The position numbers and the translations under genes were made by a program. Below, piece by piece: positions 9,775 through 17,436 of a stretch of 36,223 nucleotides of DNA. Position 1 is the first letter of the stretch. Each line of letters opens with the position of its first letter. The stretch lies in NCBI RefSeq assembly GCF_001641635.1, contig NZ_LUUB01000131.1:20881-57103 (forward strand), in the 5' to 3' direction. The notes under the pieces are model-generated. The model was not told the origin of the DNA. It did not search any database and saw only the letters and a program-made list of their open reading frames with translations. Source of the DNA: Bradyrhizobium centrolobii (GTDB taxonomy: Bacteria; Pseudomonadota; Alphaproteobacteria; Rhizobiales; Xanthobacteraceae).

Positions 9775-10449
9775 ATGACGGCCATGAGCAACGAAACACG
9801 GCTTCGCGAGGATATCTGCCGCTTCGGACGCTCTTTGTTCGAGCGCGGACTGACACCGGGCTCCTCCGGCAATATCAGCGTCAAGCTTCCTGACGGCGGC
9901 TGGCTGGTGACGCCGACCAATGCCTCGCTCGGTTTCCTCGATCCGGCGCGGCTATCGCGGCTGGATGAGCGGGGGCGGCTCATCTCCGGCGATGCACCGA
10001 CCAAGGAAGTTCCACTGCACACCGCGCTCTATGACACGCGCGGGACCGCGCGCGCGATCGTACATCTGCACTCGACACACTCGGTCGCGCTCTCAATGCT
10101 ACCCGAGATCGACCCGCGCGCCGCGCTGCCGCCGATGACCGCCTATTATTTGATGAAATGCGGCGCCACCGCGCTCGTGCCCTATTACCGGCCCGGCGAT
10201 CCGGCGGTCGCGGATGCGATCAAGGGACTGGCAGGGAAATATTCGTCAGTGCTGCTCGCCAATCACGGCCCGGTGGTCGCCGGCGACACACTGGAAGCCG
10301 CGGTGTTCGCGACGGAGGAACTGGAAGAGACGGCGAAGCTGTACCTGCTGCTGCGGGGGATGAACCCGCGCTATCTGTCGCCGGAGCAGGTGACGGATCT
10401 GGTGAAGGTGTTCGGGCTGACGCTGCCGGAGCATGGGCAGCATCACTAA
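9775..10449 (+). CDS. otnC: 3-oxo-tetronate 4-phosphate decarboxylase (class II aldolase/adducin family)
   Basis: This 224-residue class II aldolase-family enzyme should decarboxylate 3-oxo-tetronate 4-phosphate to dihydroxyacetone phosphate and CO2, ending the threonate route in glycolysis. The zinc site is visible as VHLHSTHS and a later LLANHGPVV histidine, with the acidic residue in TKEVPLHTALYD. The phosphate loop region GLTPGSSGNISVKL is near residue 25. The ATG at 9775 is preferred; an ATG at 9784 is equally possible, and the 26 codons before 9775 run back into the divergent promoter. It stands apart from the other three pathway genes on the opposite strand, implying a shared bidirectional control region. 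Confidence 0.88.
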   Translation: MTAMSNETRLREDICRFGRSLFERGLTPGSSGNISVKLPDGGWLVTPTNASLGFLDPARLSRLDERGRLISGDAPTKEVPLHTALYDTRGTARAIVHLHSTHSVALSMLPEIDPRAALPPMTAYYLMKCGATALVPYYRPGDPAVADAIKGLAGKYSSVLLANHGPVVAGDTLEAAVFATEELEETAKLYLLLRGMNPRYLSPEQVTDLVKVFGLTLPEHGQHH

Positions 10450-10490
10450 CGCCCACTGTTATGGGCGCGATCGTGTCCCCACCCACAACT

Positions 10491-10642
10491 GTCATTCCCC
10501 GCGAAAGCGGGGAACCCAGTATTCCAGAGACGCCCAACGTTCCTCGCACCGCCGCGGCGTACTGGATCGCCCGCTTTCGCGGGCGATGACACTGCGAAAG
10601 TCGCGTGCGCGTGCCTGGATTGCTTCGCTGCGCTCGCAATGA
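10491..10642. repeat. Palindromic repeat, family C, in convergent gap
   Basis: Between the convergent stops of otnC and livF lies GTCATTCCCCGCGAAAGCGG at 10491-10510, answered by CCCGCTTTCGCGGGCGATGAC ending at 10590, with inner arms CCAGTATTCCA and GCGTACTGGATC. A second piece at about 10617-10642 reads TTGCTTCGCTGCGCTCGCAA followed by TGAC, itself an imperfect palindrome. Two intergenic repeat units therefore seem placed end to end. The hairpins could end transcription from both sides. Confidence 0.65.
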
Positions 10643-10648
10643 CGGCGG

Positions 10649-11353
10649 CTACAGCCCCAGATACGCCTTGCGCACGTCCGGGTTGCCCTTGATCTCCGCG
10701 GACGGGCCCTGCATCAGCACGCGGCCGGTTTGCAGGATGTAGGCGCGGTCGGCGATCTCCAGGCACTCGGCCATGCGTTGCTCAACGATCAGCACGGTCA
10801 TGCCGGCATCGCGGATGCGCTGGACGGCCTGGAAGATCTCGTCGACCAGCTTCGGCATGATGCCCTGCGAGGGCTCGTCCAGCATCAGAAGCCGCGGGCG
10901 CGTCATCAGCGCGCGGCCGATCGCGAGCATCTGCTGCTCACCGCCGCTTAGCGTCTCGGCGCGCTGCTCGAGGCGTTCGGACAAGCGGGGAAACAGTTTG
11001 AAGACCAGATCGAGCGGCCCCTCGCGATCTGCCTCGCCGCGGTAGAGATAGCTGCCGAGACGAAGGTTGTCGCGCACGGACAGGCGGGGGAACAGGCGTC
11101 GGTTCTCCGGCACATAGGCGATGCCGGCGGCCGTGATATGATGCTGCGCCATGCCGTCGAGGCGCTTGCCGTCGAAGGTGACGGTGCCCGAGCGCGGGCG
11201 CTCGGCACCGGCGATGGATTTCAGCAGCGTCGACTTGCCCGCGCCGTTGGCGCCGGCGACACAGACGATCTCGCCCTTGCTGACCTCGATCGAGACCGCG
11301 GAGATCGCGACCAGGCCCTGATAGGAGGTCGTGACTTCATGCACTGACAGCAT
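10649..11353 (-). CDS. livF: Branched-chain amino acid/amide ABC transporter ATPase LivF
   Basis: This 234-residue ABC ATPase is the usual LivF length. Walker A GANGAGKST is at residues 34-42, the signature LSGGEQQ near 135, and Walker B LLMLDEPSQG follows. All are intact. It is the last gene of the livHMGF block, and its start overlaps the end of livG by 17 bases. With LivG it powers import through LivH and LivM. HAAT-family transporters also carry amides, urea and short carboxylated compounds, so leucine specificity should not be assumed. Confidence 0.95.
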   Translation of the reverse strand: MLSVHEVTTSYQGLVAISAVSIEVSKGEIVCVAGANGAGKSTLLKSIAGAERPRSGTVTFDGKRLDGMAQHHITAAGIAYVPENRRLFPRLSVRDNLRLGSYLYRGEADREGPLDLVFKLFPRLSERLEQRAETLSGGEQQMLAIGRALMTRPRLLMLDEPSQGIMPKLVDEIFQAVQRIRDAGMTVLIVEQRMAECLEIADRAYILQTGRVLMQGPSAEIKGNPDVRKAYLGL

Positions 11354-12068
11354 GACGATCTCCCAGATATGCGCTGATCACCTTGGGATCGCGGACGACG
11401 TCGGCGGGCTTGCCCTCGACCAGCACCTTGCCGAGGTCGAGCACGATGGCGCGGTCGACCAGCGGCATCACGATCTCCATGACATGCTCGACCATCAACA
11501 CGGTGATGCCGGCATCGCGCACCTTGCGCACCAGCGCGACGCCGGTCTGCGCCTCGGTCGGCGTGAGGCCGGTGAGGACTTCGTCGAGCAGGAGCAGTTT
11601 CGGTTCGGTCGCGAGCGCGCGCGCGACTTCGAGGCGGCGCTTCTCGGCCGGCACGAGATCGCTTGCGAGCACGTCGGCACGCGCGGCAAGGCCGGTGAAC
11701 TCCAGGACCTCATGCGCTTTGCGGCGCGCTTCCCGCATCACCGTGGTGCGCACCAGCGCCCCGACGATGACGTTGTCGATGACCGTCATGGTCTCGAAGC
11801 TTTTCACCACCTGGAAGGTGCGACCGACGCCGCGCTGGCAGCGCTCCGCCGCCGGCATCCTTGTAACGTCTTCGCCGTCGAACCAGATCGAGCCTTGCGT
11901 GGGCGGCAGCACGCCGGCGATGAGATTGAAAAGCGTCGACTTGCCGGCGCCGTTGGGACCGATCAGCCCGACGATCTCGCCGCGGCCGACCAAGATCGAG
12001 ACGTCGCTGTTGGCGACGAGGCCGCCAAAACGCTGCCAGACGCCGCGGGTTTCCAGGAGCGCGGTCAT
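11337..12068 (-). CDS. livG: Branched-chain amino acid/amide ABC transporter ATPase LivG
   Basis: This 243-residue ATPase has Walker A GPNGAGKST at residues 37-45, Walker B LLLLDEVLTGLTP, and the C-terminal extension typical of LivG. The ABC signature is degenerate: where LSxGQ is expected, the protein reads SDLVPAEKRRLEVARAL. Such loosened signatures occur in a subset of LivG proteins, so the protein is probably functional with LivF contributing the canonical loop. Its start overlaps the livM stop by four bases (ATGA). Confidence 0.94.
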   Translation of the reverse strand: MTALLETRGVWQRFGGLVANSDVSILVGRGEIVGLIGPNGAGKSTLFNLIAGVLPPTQGSIWFDGEDVTRMPAAERCQRGVGRTFQVVKSFETMTVIDNVIVGALVRTTVMREARRKAHEVLEFTGLAARADVLASDLVPAEKRRLEVARALATEPKLLLLDEVLTGLTPTEAQTGVALVRKVRDAGITVLMVEHVMEIVMPLVDRAIVLDLGKVLVEGKPADVVRDPKVISAYLGDRHAVSA

Positions 12069-13060
12069 CGTGTGGCCCCCTTGACATGGTTCTTGGCCTT
12101 CGCGCGCGAGAACAGGCTCACCAGGCCTTGCGGCAGAGCCAGCGAGATCAGCACGATCAGCGCGCCGTAGACGATGAGATCAACGCCGCGCCCGGAGCCG
12201 CCGATATAGGAGCGCGTCAGCTCCGTCATCGGGATCAGGATGGCCGCGCCGAGCACCGGTCCCCAGAGTGTGCCGATGCCGCCGAGCACGGCCGGCAACG
12301 CCATCAGCAGCGAGAACTGGAAGCCCATGACGCTTTCGGGATCGATATAGGCGAGATACTGCGCGTAGAAGGCGCCACCGATGGCGACGAGGAAGGCGGA
12401 GACCGCGGCCGCGCCCATCTTGGAATTGAATACGACGACGCCGAGGCTTTCAGCGGCGTCCGGATTGTCCTTCACCGCACGCCACCAGAAACCCCATTTG
12501 GAGTCTTCGAGCCACCAGGTGACGAACCAGGCGAGGCAGCACAGCGCCAGCGCGAAATAGAAGTACGGCAGCTTGCTGCGCATGAACTGGAATTTCAGCC
12601 AGCTGTCACCGCGGACTGGAATGGTGATGCCGAGCGCGGCGCCCGCCCAGTCCCAGTTCTGGAACAGCAGCAGCCCGATCTCGGCGATGACGATGGTCGC
12701 GATCACGAAGTAATGGCCGCGCAGGCGGAAGAAAGGATAGCCCAGCGCCATCGCGATGATGGCGGCGAGCACGCCGCCGCCGAGCATGCCGAACCAGGGC
12801 AGCACGCCGAACTTGGTGAACAGGAGCTCGGTCGTGTAGGCGCCGATGCCGAAATAGAGCGCGTGGCCGAGCGATATTTGGCCGCAATAGCCGGAGAGGA
12901 TGTTCCAGCTCTGCGACAGCGCCGCATACATCAGGGTCAGGATCAGAATGTTCTGGACATAGACGTCCTTCACGAACAATGGCGCGAGCCCTGCCAGGAC
13001 CGCGAGGACAGCGGCGATGAGAAGGTCGCGGCGGCGCCGCACGGCGAAACTCTTGTCCAT
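12065..13060 (-). CDS. livM: Branched-chain amino acid/amide ABC transporter permease LivM
   Basis: This integral membrane permease of about 331 residues has roughly nine hydrophobic segments and the LivM hallmark strings SGYCGQISLGHALYFGIGAY and GGIGTLWGPVLGAA. The start may be the ATG at 13060 or an adjacent GTG at 13063; both overlap the livH stop (GTGATG), which indicates translational coupling. The N terminus is short and arginine-rich (KSFAVRRRRDL) before the first helix, consistent with a cytoplasmic start. It pairs with LivH to form the channel. Confidence 0.94.
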   Translation of the reverse strand: MDKSFAVRRRRDLLIAAVLAVLAGLAPLFVKDVYVQNILILTLMYAALSQSWNILSGYCGQISLGHALYFGIGAYTTELLFTKFGVLPWFGMLGGGVLAAIIAMALGYPFFRLRGHYFVIATIVIAEIGLLLFQNWDWAGAALGITIPVRGDSWLKFQFMRSKLPYFYFALALCCLAWFVTWWLEDSKWGFWWRAVKDNPDAAESLGVVVFNSKMGAAAVSAFLVAIGGAFYAQYLAYIDPESVMGFQFSLLMALPAVLGGIGTLWGPVLGAAILIPMTELTRSYIGGSGRGVDLIVYGALIVLISLALPQGLVSLFSRAKAKNHVKGATR

Positions 13061-13938
13061 CACATCGACCCGAACAGGCCGCGCGGCCGGATGAAGACGA
13101 CGAGCAGGTAGACGGCGTAGATGCCAACCGATTTCAGTGACGGCGGCAGCACCAAGGCCGTGACGGCTTCGACGAGGCCGACGATGATGCCGCCGGCGAA
13201 GGCGCCGAACACACTGCCGAAGCCGCCGAGCGCGACCGTGACATAGGCGATCAGCGCAAAGGACGCGCCGACGTCGGGATAGATGTAGAAGAACACCGCC
13301 ATGATCGCGCCGGCGAGACCAACCAGCGCGGCCCCAAGGCCCCAGCCCAGCGCGAACACGCGGTTCTTGTCGATGCCGACAAGCGCGACCGCGCCGGGAT
13401 CTTCACGAGTCGCCTCAAGCGCGCGGCCGAAATCGGTGCGGTTGATGAAGAAGTAGAGGCCGGCAAAGGCTGCGATCGAGACCAGCGCGCCGATGAGCTG
13501 CGGCTCCGGCAGGAAGATACCGGCGACCGACACCGTCTTGCCGCCGAGCCAGGACTGCGGAATGCTGCGGTAGTCCGGCGTGAAGAAGAACTGCGCGAGC
13601 CCGCGCATGACGATGGCAAGGCCGAAGGTCGAGAAGATCTGCACCATGCCGGCGTTCGCTTTGGCACGCATGGCAAAGCGTACTATCAATAGGTAGACCA
13701 CCGCCCCGAAGACGAAGAGCGCGGCAGCGACCAGCGGCGCCGACAGCAAGGGGTCGATCGCGAAGAACGCGAACAGGAAGAAGGTCGCGTACATCGCGAT
13801 CATCAGGAACTCGCCATGGGCGAAGTTCACGACGTCCATCAGGCCGAAGATCAGCGCGAGACCGACGGCGATCAGCCCGTAGAGCAGCCCCATCAGGAGG
13901 CCGCTCGCGAGACTCTGGATAATGGCTTGGGCTGTCAC
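13060..13938 (-). CDS. livH: Branched-chain amino acid/amide ABC transporter permease LivH
   Basis: This 292-residue permease shows the conserved LivH N terminus (GLLYGLIAVGLALIFGLMDV, then NFAHGEFLMIAMY), several membrane helices and the ALGGFGSVFGAFAGG loop. It is the first gene of a tightly overlapping livHMGF run. It is separated from the upstream binding-protein gene livK by 192 bases occupied largely by a family A palindromic repeat, so expression of the binding protein and of the membrane parts may differ. Confidence 0.95.
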   Translation of the reverse strand: MTAQAIIQSLASGLLMGLLYGLIAVGLALIFGLMDVVNFAHGEFLMIAMYATFFLFAFFAIDPLLSAPLVAAALFVFGAVVYLLIVRFAMRAKANAGMVQIFSTFGLAIVMRGLAQFFFTPDYRSIPQSWLGGKTVSVAGIFLPEPQLIGALVSIAAFAGLYFFINRTDFGRALEATREDPGAVALVGIDKNRVFALGWGLGAALVGLAGAIMAVFFYIYPDVGASFALIAYVTVALGGFGSVFGAFAGGIIVGLVEAVTALVLPPSLKSVGIYAVYLLVVFIRPRGLFGSM

Positions 13939-13972
13939 CGTTGTTGCGCCTCTGCTCCTGCGTTACTCCGAT

Positions 13973-14111
13973 GTCGTCCTGGCGAAAGCCCGGACCCATA
14001 ACCACGAATCCATCGATGGGATGAACGACAGCCGATCTTCGCAGAAACGCCTGCCTGTGGTTATGGGTCCCGGATCTGCGCTCCGCTTCGCTGCGCTTGT
14101 CCGGGACGACG
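13973..14111. repeat. Palindromic repeat element, family A copy 2, between livK and livH
   Basis: The left arm GTCGTCCTGGCGAAAGCCCG runs on into GACCCATAACCAC. The right arm begins GTGGTTATGGGTCCCGG and ends CCGGGACGAC. The two arms are about 90 bases apart at their inner edges and form a long imperfect stem with a variable loop. It is the same family as 4658-4777 and 20747-20889. It sits inside the transcription unit DUF1445-livK-livHMGF, where a stem could block 3' decay of the livK message. Confidence 0.78.
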
Positions 14112-14130
14112 CTGGGAGATATCTCGCCAC

Positions 14131-15375
14131 TTACTTCATCGGCCAGATCGCTTCGGCGATCGCGGCCTGCGGCGGGAAGACGGTGACGAACTTGCCGCCG
14201 ACATATTGGAGGAGCACCGGGTCGGCGTCGTTGTTCTGGCCCATCTCGTCGAACTTGACGCGCTTCCAGGGCATGATGGTCTGCTCGCCCGGGATGTCGG
14301 TCGCGGCAAGCGCGTCGCGGATCTTCTCGCCGTCGGTCGACTTGGCGCGGTTGATCGCGTCCGCCAGGATGATCAGGCCCATGAACTGGCGCGAGGTGAG
14401 ATCATTGAAGTCCTTGCCCGACTTGGCCTTGAACATCTCGTTGATCTTGCCGACCATCGGGCGCTTCTGCGCGAGGTCGAGCGAGAAGGTGCCGCGGGAG
14501 ATCACACCTTCGAGCTTGTCGCCGACCGCGTCATAGAGCGCCTTCTCGGAGAAGCCGGCGTCCTGCGCCACGATCGCGTTCGGTTTGTAGCCGAGCTCAG
14601 CCATGGTCTTGACGAGGAGGATGCCGTCGGTGGTGTAGCTCGAGGGCATCAGCACGTCGGCATTGGCGGTCTTGAGCTGCTGCACTTCGGCCGACAGCGA
14701 CGGCGAGTTGGCGCGGTACTTGATGTCGGAGACGATCTTGTAGCCGCGCTCGCCGGCGATCTTGGCCTGGGCGTTGCCGGAGTCGGTGCCAAAGATGGTG
14801 TCCTCGTGGAACAGCGACAGCGTCTCGATCTTGGTGCCCTTCTTCTTCATGGCATCGAAGAAGTCGAACATCGCGGCCGAGTACATCTCGTCGTGCGGGG
14901 CGGCACGGAAATAATATTTGAGGCCGCGGCGATGCAGGCTCGGCGAGGAATTGTCGGCGGACACGAACGGGACCTGGTAGCGTTCGCAGATCTGGCTGAC
15001 GGTCACCGCGACCGCGCTCTGATAGGTGCCGATGATGGCGCAGACCTTCTCCTGGGTGATCAGGCGCTCGGCCTCGGCGCGCCCCTTCTGCGGATCGGCC
15101 TGATGGTCGGCGAATACGAGGCGGACTTTTGCGCCGCCGAGGCCCGGCAGGCCCTCGCCCTTCGCCAGCGGCAAGTCGAAATCGGCATCCTTGTTGATGA
15201 CCTCGAGCGCGGTCTCATAGGCCTTCTGGGCATCGACGCCCTGCTGCGCGCTGCCGCCGGAAAACGGATAGATGACGCCGATCACCACTTCCGAGGTCTG
15301 TGCGCGTGCAGCGAACGGCACCAGCGCAGCAGTGGCGGTGGCACCTAACAGCACGTCGCGGCGAGTGATCGTCAT
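14131..15375 (-). CDS. livK: ABC transporter substrate-binding protein, LivK/HAAT type
   Basis: This 414-residue periplasmic binding protein starts at the ATG at 15375, 7 bases after an AGGGGA ribosome site. The N terminus MTITRRDVLLGATATAALVP has a twin-arginine motif (TRRDVLL) and a likely cleavage after AARA. The mature protein has the type 1 periplasmic binding fold (VVIGVIYPFSGGSAQQGVDA) with typical DHQADPQKG and AIIGTYQSAV strands. It is 89 bases downstream of the DUF1445 gene and upstream of livHMGF, so it supplies ligand to that permease. The ligand is not readable; the enzyme neighbours suggest a carbamoylated or amide compound rather than leucine. Confidence 0.93.
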   Translation of the reverse strand: MTITRRDVLLGATATAALVPFAARAQTSEVVIGVIYPFSGGSAQQGVDAQKAYETALEVINKDADFDLPLAKGEGLPGLGGAKVRLVFADHQADPQKGRAEAERLITQEKVCAIIGTYQSAVAVTVSQICERYQVPFVSADNSSPSLHRRGLKYYFRAAPHDEMYSAAMFDFFDAMKKKGTKIETLSLFHEDTIFGTDSGNAQAKIAGERGYKIVSDIKYRANSPSLSAEVQQLKTANADVLMPSSYTTDGILLVKTMAELGYKPNAIVAQDAGFSEKALYDAVGDKLEGVISRGTFSLDLAQKRPMVGKINEMFKAKSGKDFNDLTSRQFMGLIILADAINRAKSTDGEKIRDALAATDIPGEQTIMPWKRVKFDEMGQNNDADPVLLQYVGGKFVTVFPPQAAIAEAIWPMK

Positions 15376-15464
15376 GGCAAAGTCCCCTGTTACTAAATTC
15401 CGGGTGATCGAATGAAACGATTGATTGATGCGGTAAAGCCTGAAGAAGCGGCAATCGCTGCCCA

Positions 15465-16280
15465 CTAAATCACGGCCATGTTCCTGTTCTTCAGATCCGT
15501 CACCAGCATCAGTCCCGGCGAATGCGTGATCGCGAACGGAAGCTTGGCGGCATTGATGACCGATTGCGGCGTCACGCCGCAGGCCCAGAACACCGGGATC
15601 TCGTCATCGGCGACCGGCACCGGATCGCCGTAGTCGGGCTTGGCGATGTCCTTGATGCCGATGAGGTGCGGATGGCCGAGATGCACGGGCGCGCCGTGCA
15701 CGGCGGGATAGCGCGAGGTGATCTGCACCGCGCGGATCGCGTCCGCCGGCTTGAACGGACGCATCGACACCACCATGGGGCCGGCGAACGGGCCGGCCTC
15801 GCCGCAGGCGATGTTGGTACGATACATCGGCACCCGCACATTGTGCTCGATGTGCCGGATCGGCATGCCCTCATCGAGCAGCGCCTCTTCGAAGGAAAAC
15901 GAGCAGCCGAGCACGAAGGTCACGAGATCATCGCGCCAATAGCTGGATACGTCGGTCGGCTCGTCGACCACCTCGCCGTCGCGCCAGACGCGATAGCGCG
16001 GCACGTCAGTGCGGATGTCGAGATCGGCCCCTAACGCGGGGATGTGCGGACTGCCGACATCGGACATGCCGATGATCGGGCACGGTTTCGGATTGAGCTG
16101 GCAGAAGCGATGAAAGGCGCTGGCGTATTCCGCCGGGAGGATCGCCAGATTGCCCTGGACGAAGCCGGGGGCGATACCGGCGGTGGAGCCGACCTGGCCG
16201 CCACGGTAGCCGAGCCGGGCCTGACGGCTCGGGAGGGTGTCGGGCGTTTCAGTTTGCTGCGCTGCCACCAAAACAGTCAT
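15465..16280 (-). CDS. DUF1445 / D-glutamate cyclase-like (putative hydro-lyase) protein
   Basis: This 271-residue protein matches the PF07286 family in length and in its strings YRGGQVGSTAGIAPGFVQGN, VTFVLGCSFSFEEALL, VPMYRTNIAC and VFWACGVTPQSV. The family includes mitochondrial D-glutamate cyclase, which makes 5-oxo-D-proline, and many bacterial members annotated only as putative hydro-lyases. It is the first gene of the minus-strand unit before livK and is divergent from the LysR gene by 119 bases that contain a perfect palindrome. The shared regulator suggests that it acts on the substrate imported by the Liv system. The reaction is inferred from family only. Confidence 0.85.
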   Translation of the reverse strand: MTVLVAAQQTETPDTLPSRQARLGYRGGQVGSTAGIAPGFVQGNLAILPAEYASAFHRFCQLNPKPCPIIGMSDVGSPHIPALGADLDIRTDVPRYRVWRDGEVVDEPTDVSSYWRDDLVTFVLGCSFSFEEALLDEGMPIRHIEHNVRVPMYRTNIACGEAGPFAGPMVVSMRPFKPADAIRAVQITSRYPAVHGAPVHLGHPHLIGIKDIAKPDYGDPVPVADDEIPVFWACGVTPQSVINAAKLPFAITHSPGLMLVTDLKNRNMAVI

Positions 16281-16360
16281 TTGATCGACCTGCCTATAAA
16301 CTCGACAAGGACAGCCAACACCAAGCGTGCTATAAAGTCTAATCGTCGTTTCTAATCAAT

Positions 16361-16383
16361 ATCGATAAAGCTGATTTATCGAT
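16361..16383. promoter_or_regulatory. Perfect palindrome, probable LysR-type operator
   Basis: ATCGATAAA, a five-base spacer GCTGA, then TTTATCGAT form a perfect inverted repeat with 9-base arms. The central 15 bases fit the T-N11-A pattern bound by LysR-type regulators. It lies 17-39 bases before the LysR start codon, in a divergent 119-base gap that is visibly more AT-rich than its surroundings. A second feature is a TCTAATC direct repeat at 16338-16344 and 16351-16357. It is probably bound by the LysR protein encoded next to it, for autoregulation and control of the DUF1445-liv unit. Confidence 0.75.
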
Positions 16384-16399
16384 CGGGAAATTCCCTTCA

Positions 16400-17317
16400 A
16401 TGCTGGACTTCAGATCGATCGAAACGTTCCTCTGGGTCGTGAAGCTCGGCAGCTTCCGCGGCGCTGCGGCGCGGCTCAACACCACCCAGCCGGCGATCTC
16501 CCAGCGCATCGCCCAGCTCGAGCGCGAGATGGGCGTGAAGCTCCTCAACCGCGATCATCGCGTGGCTTCGCCAACGCCGAGCGGCCGGCAGATGATGGTC
16601 TATGCGGAAAAGCTGATCGGCTTGCGCGCCGCGATGATGGCAGAGGTCGGCGATCGCTCCGCCATGCGCGGCGTTATGCGGCTCGGCGTCGCCGAAACCA
16701 TCGTGCACACTTGGCTGCCGCGGCTGGTGAAGAGCGTGAACGAGGTCTATCCGAACCTGTCACTGGAGATCGAAGTCGACATCACGCCGAACCTCACCGC
16801 GCGCCTGCTTGCGCAGGAGATCGAGCTTGCCTTCGTCGTGGGGCCGCTATCGGCCTCCGGGGTGCACAACCGCGTGCTCGCCGACTATCCGATCGGCTTC
16901 CTTGCGAGCCCCTCGCTCGGACTCGGCAAGGGCCCGGTGACCCCGGCCGAGCTTGCGCGGTTCCCGATCATCACCTTCCCGCGCAAGACGCGGCCCTACG
17001 AAGTCGTGCGCGAGGTGTTCGATCGGCCGGAGCTGCCGCCAATTCGCTTGCACGCTTCGGCTTCGCTCGCCACCGTCATCCACATGGCGGTCGAGGGGCT
17101 CGGCATCGCCGTGATTCCGTCGGCGATCGTCGAGAACGAGCTCGCCCACGGGCGGCTGCAACTGCTCGACACCGACCTGAATATCGCGCCGCTGACGTTC
17201 ACGGCGAGCTGGCTCGCCTCGCCCGACGTCGTGGCGGTGGAGCGCGTCGCCGAGCTTGCGCGGCAGATTGCGCAGAGCAGCCTCGCGGTTGACGCGGCGG
17301 TGACGGCGCGTCATTGA
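16400..17317 (+). CDS. LysR-family transcriptional regulator
   Basis: This 305-residue regulator has the standard LysR length. The N-terminal winged helix-turn-helix covers residues 1-60 (FRGAAARLNTTQPAISQRIA is the recognition region), followed by the linker helix and a two-lobed effector domain (MRLGVAETIVHTWLPRLVKS onward). It is divergent from the DUF1445-liv unit and precedes the M20 hydrolase and two dehydrogenase genes, so it probably senses a substrate or intermediate of that pathway. The palindrome at 16361-16383 is its likely binding site. A family B repeat follows the stop codon and separates it from the next gene. Confidence 0.94.
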   Translation: MLDFRSIETFLWVVKLGSFRGAAARLNTTQPAISQRIAQLEREMGVKLLNRDHRVASPTPSGRQMMVYAEKLIGLRAAMMAEVGDRSAMRGVMRLGVAETIVHTWLPRLVKSVNEVYPNLSLEIEVDITPNLTARLLAQEIELAFVVGPLSASGVHNRVLADYPIGFLASPSLGLGKGPVTPAELARFPIITFPRKTRPYEVVREVFDRPELPPIRLHASASLATVIHMAVEGLGIAVIPSAIVENELAHGRLQLLDTDLNIAPLTFTASWLASPDVVAVERVAELARQIAQSSLAVDAAVTARH

Positions 17318-17337
17318 ACGAGAGCCGGACTACTCCC

Positions 17338-17415
17338 GTCATTCCGGGGCGACGCGTCAGCGTCGAACCCGGAATCTCGAGATTCCGGGTTCGCCCTTCG
17401 GGCGCCCGGAATGAC
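17338..17415. repeat. Palindromic repeat, family B copy 1
   Basis: GTCATTCCGGGGCGACGCGT at the left is mirrored by GGGCGCCCGGAATGAC at the right, and the centre contains the palindrome AATCTCGAGATT. It occupies most of the 119-base gap between the LysR and M20 genes. It is open in the frame of the M20 gene, so a naive start at 17314 would add 41 repeat-encoded residues to that protein. A second copy is at 22970-23068. Confidence 0.78.
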
Positions 17416-17436
17416 AGCGACAAATGGAATAGACGC

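Noticed and set aside
14206..15348. Open frame of 380 codons on the plus strand
   Set aside because: It is antisense to livK, which has a signal peptide, a ribosome site and the binding-protein fold. Composition is typical of a shadow frame.
10733..16034. Multiple plus-strand frames of 70-340 codons across the liv and DUF1445 genes
   Set aside because: All are antisense to genes with complete family motifs and are explained by high GC at third codon positions.
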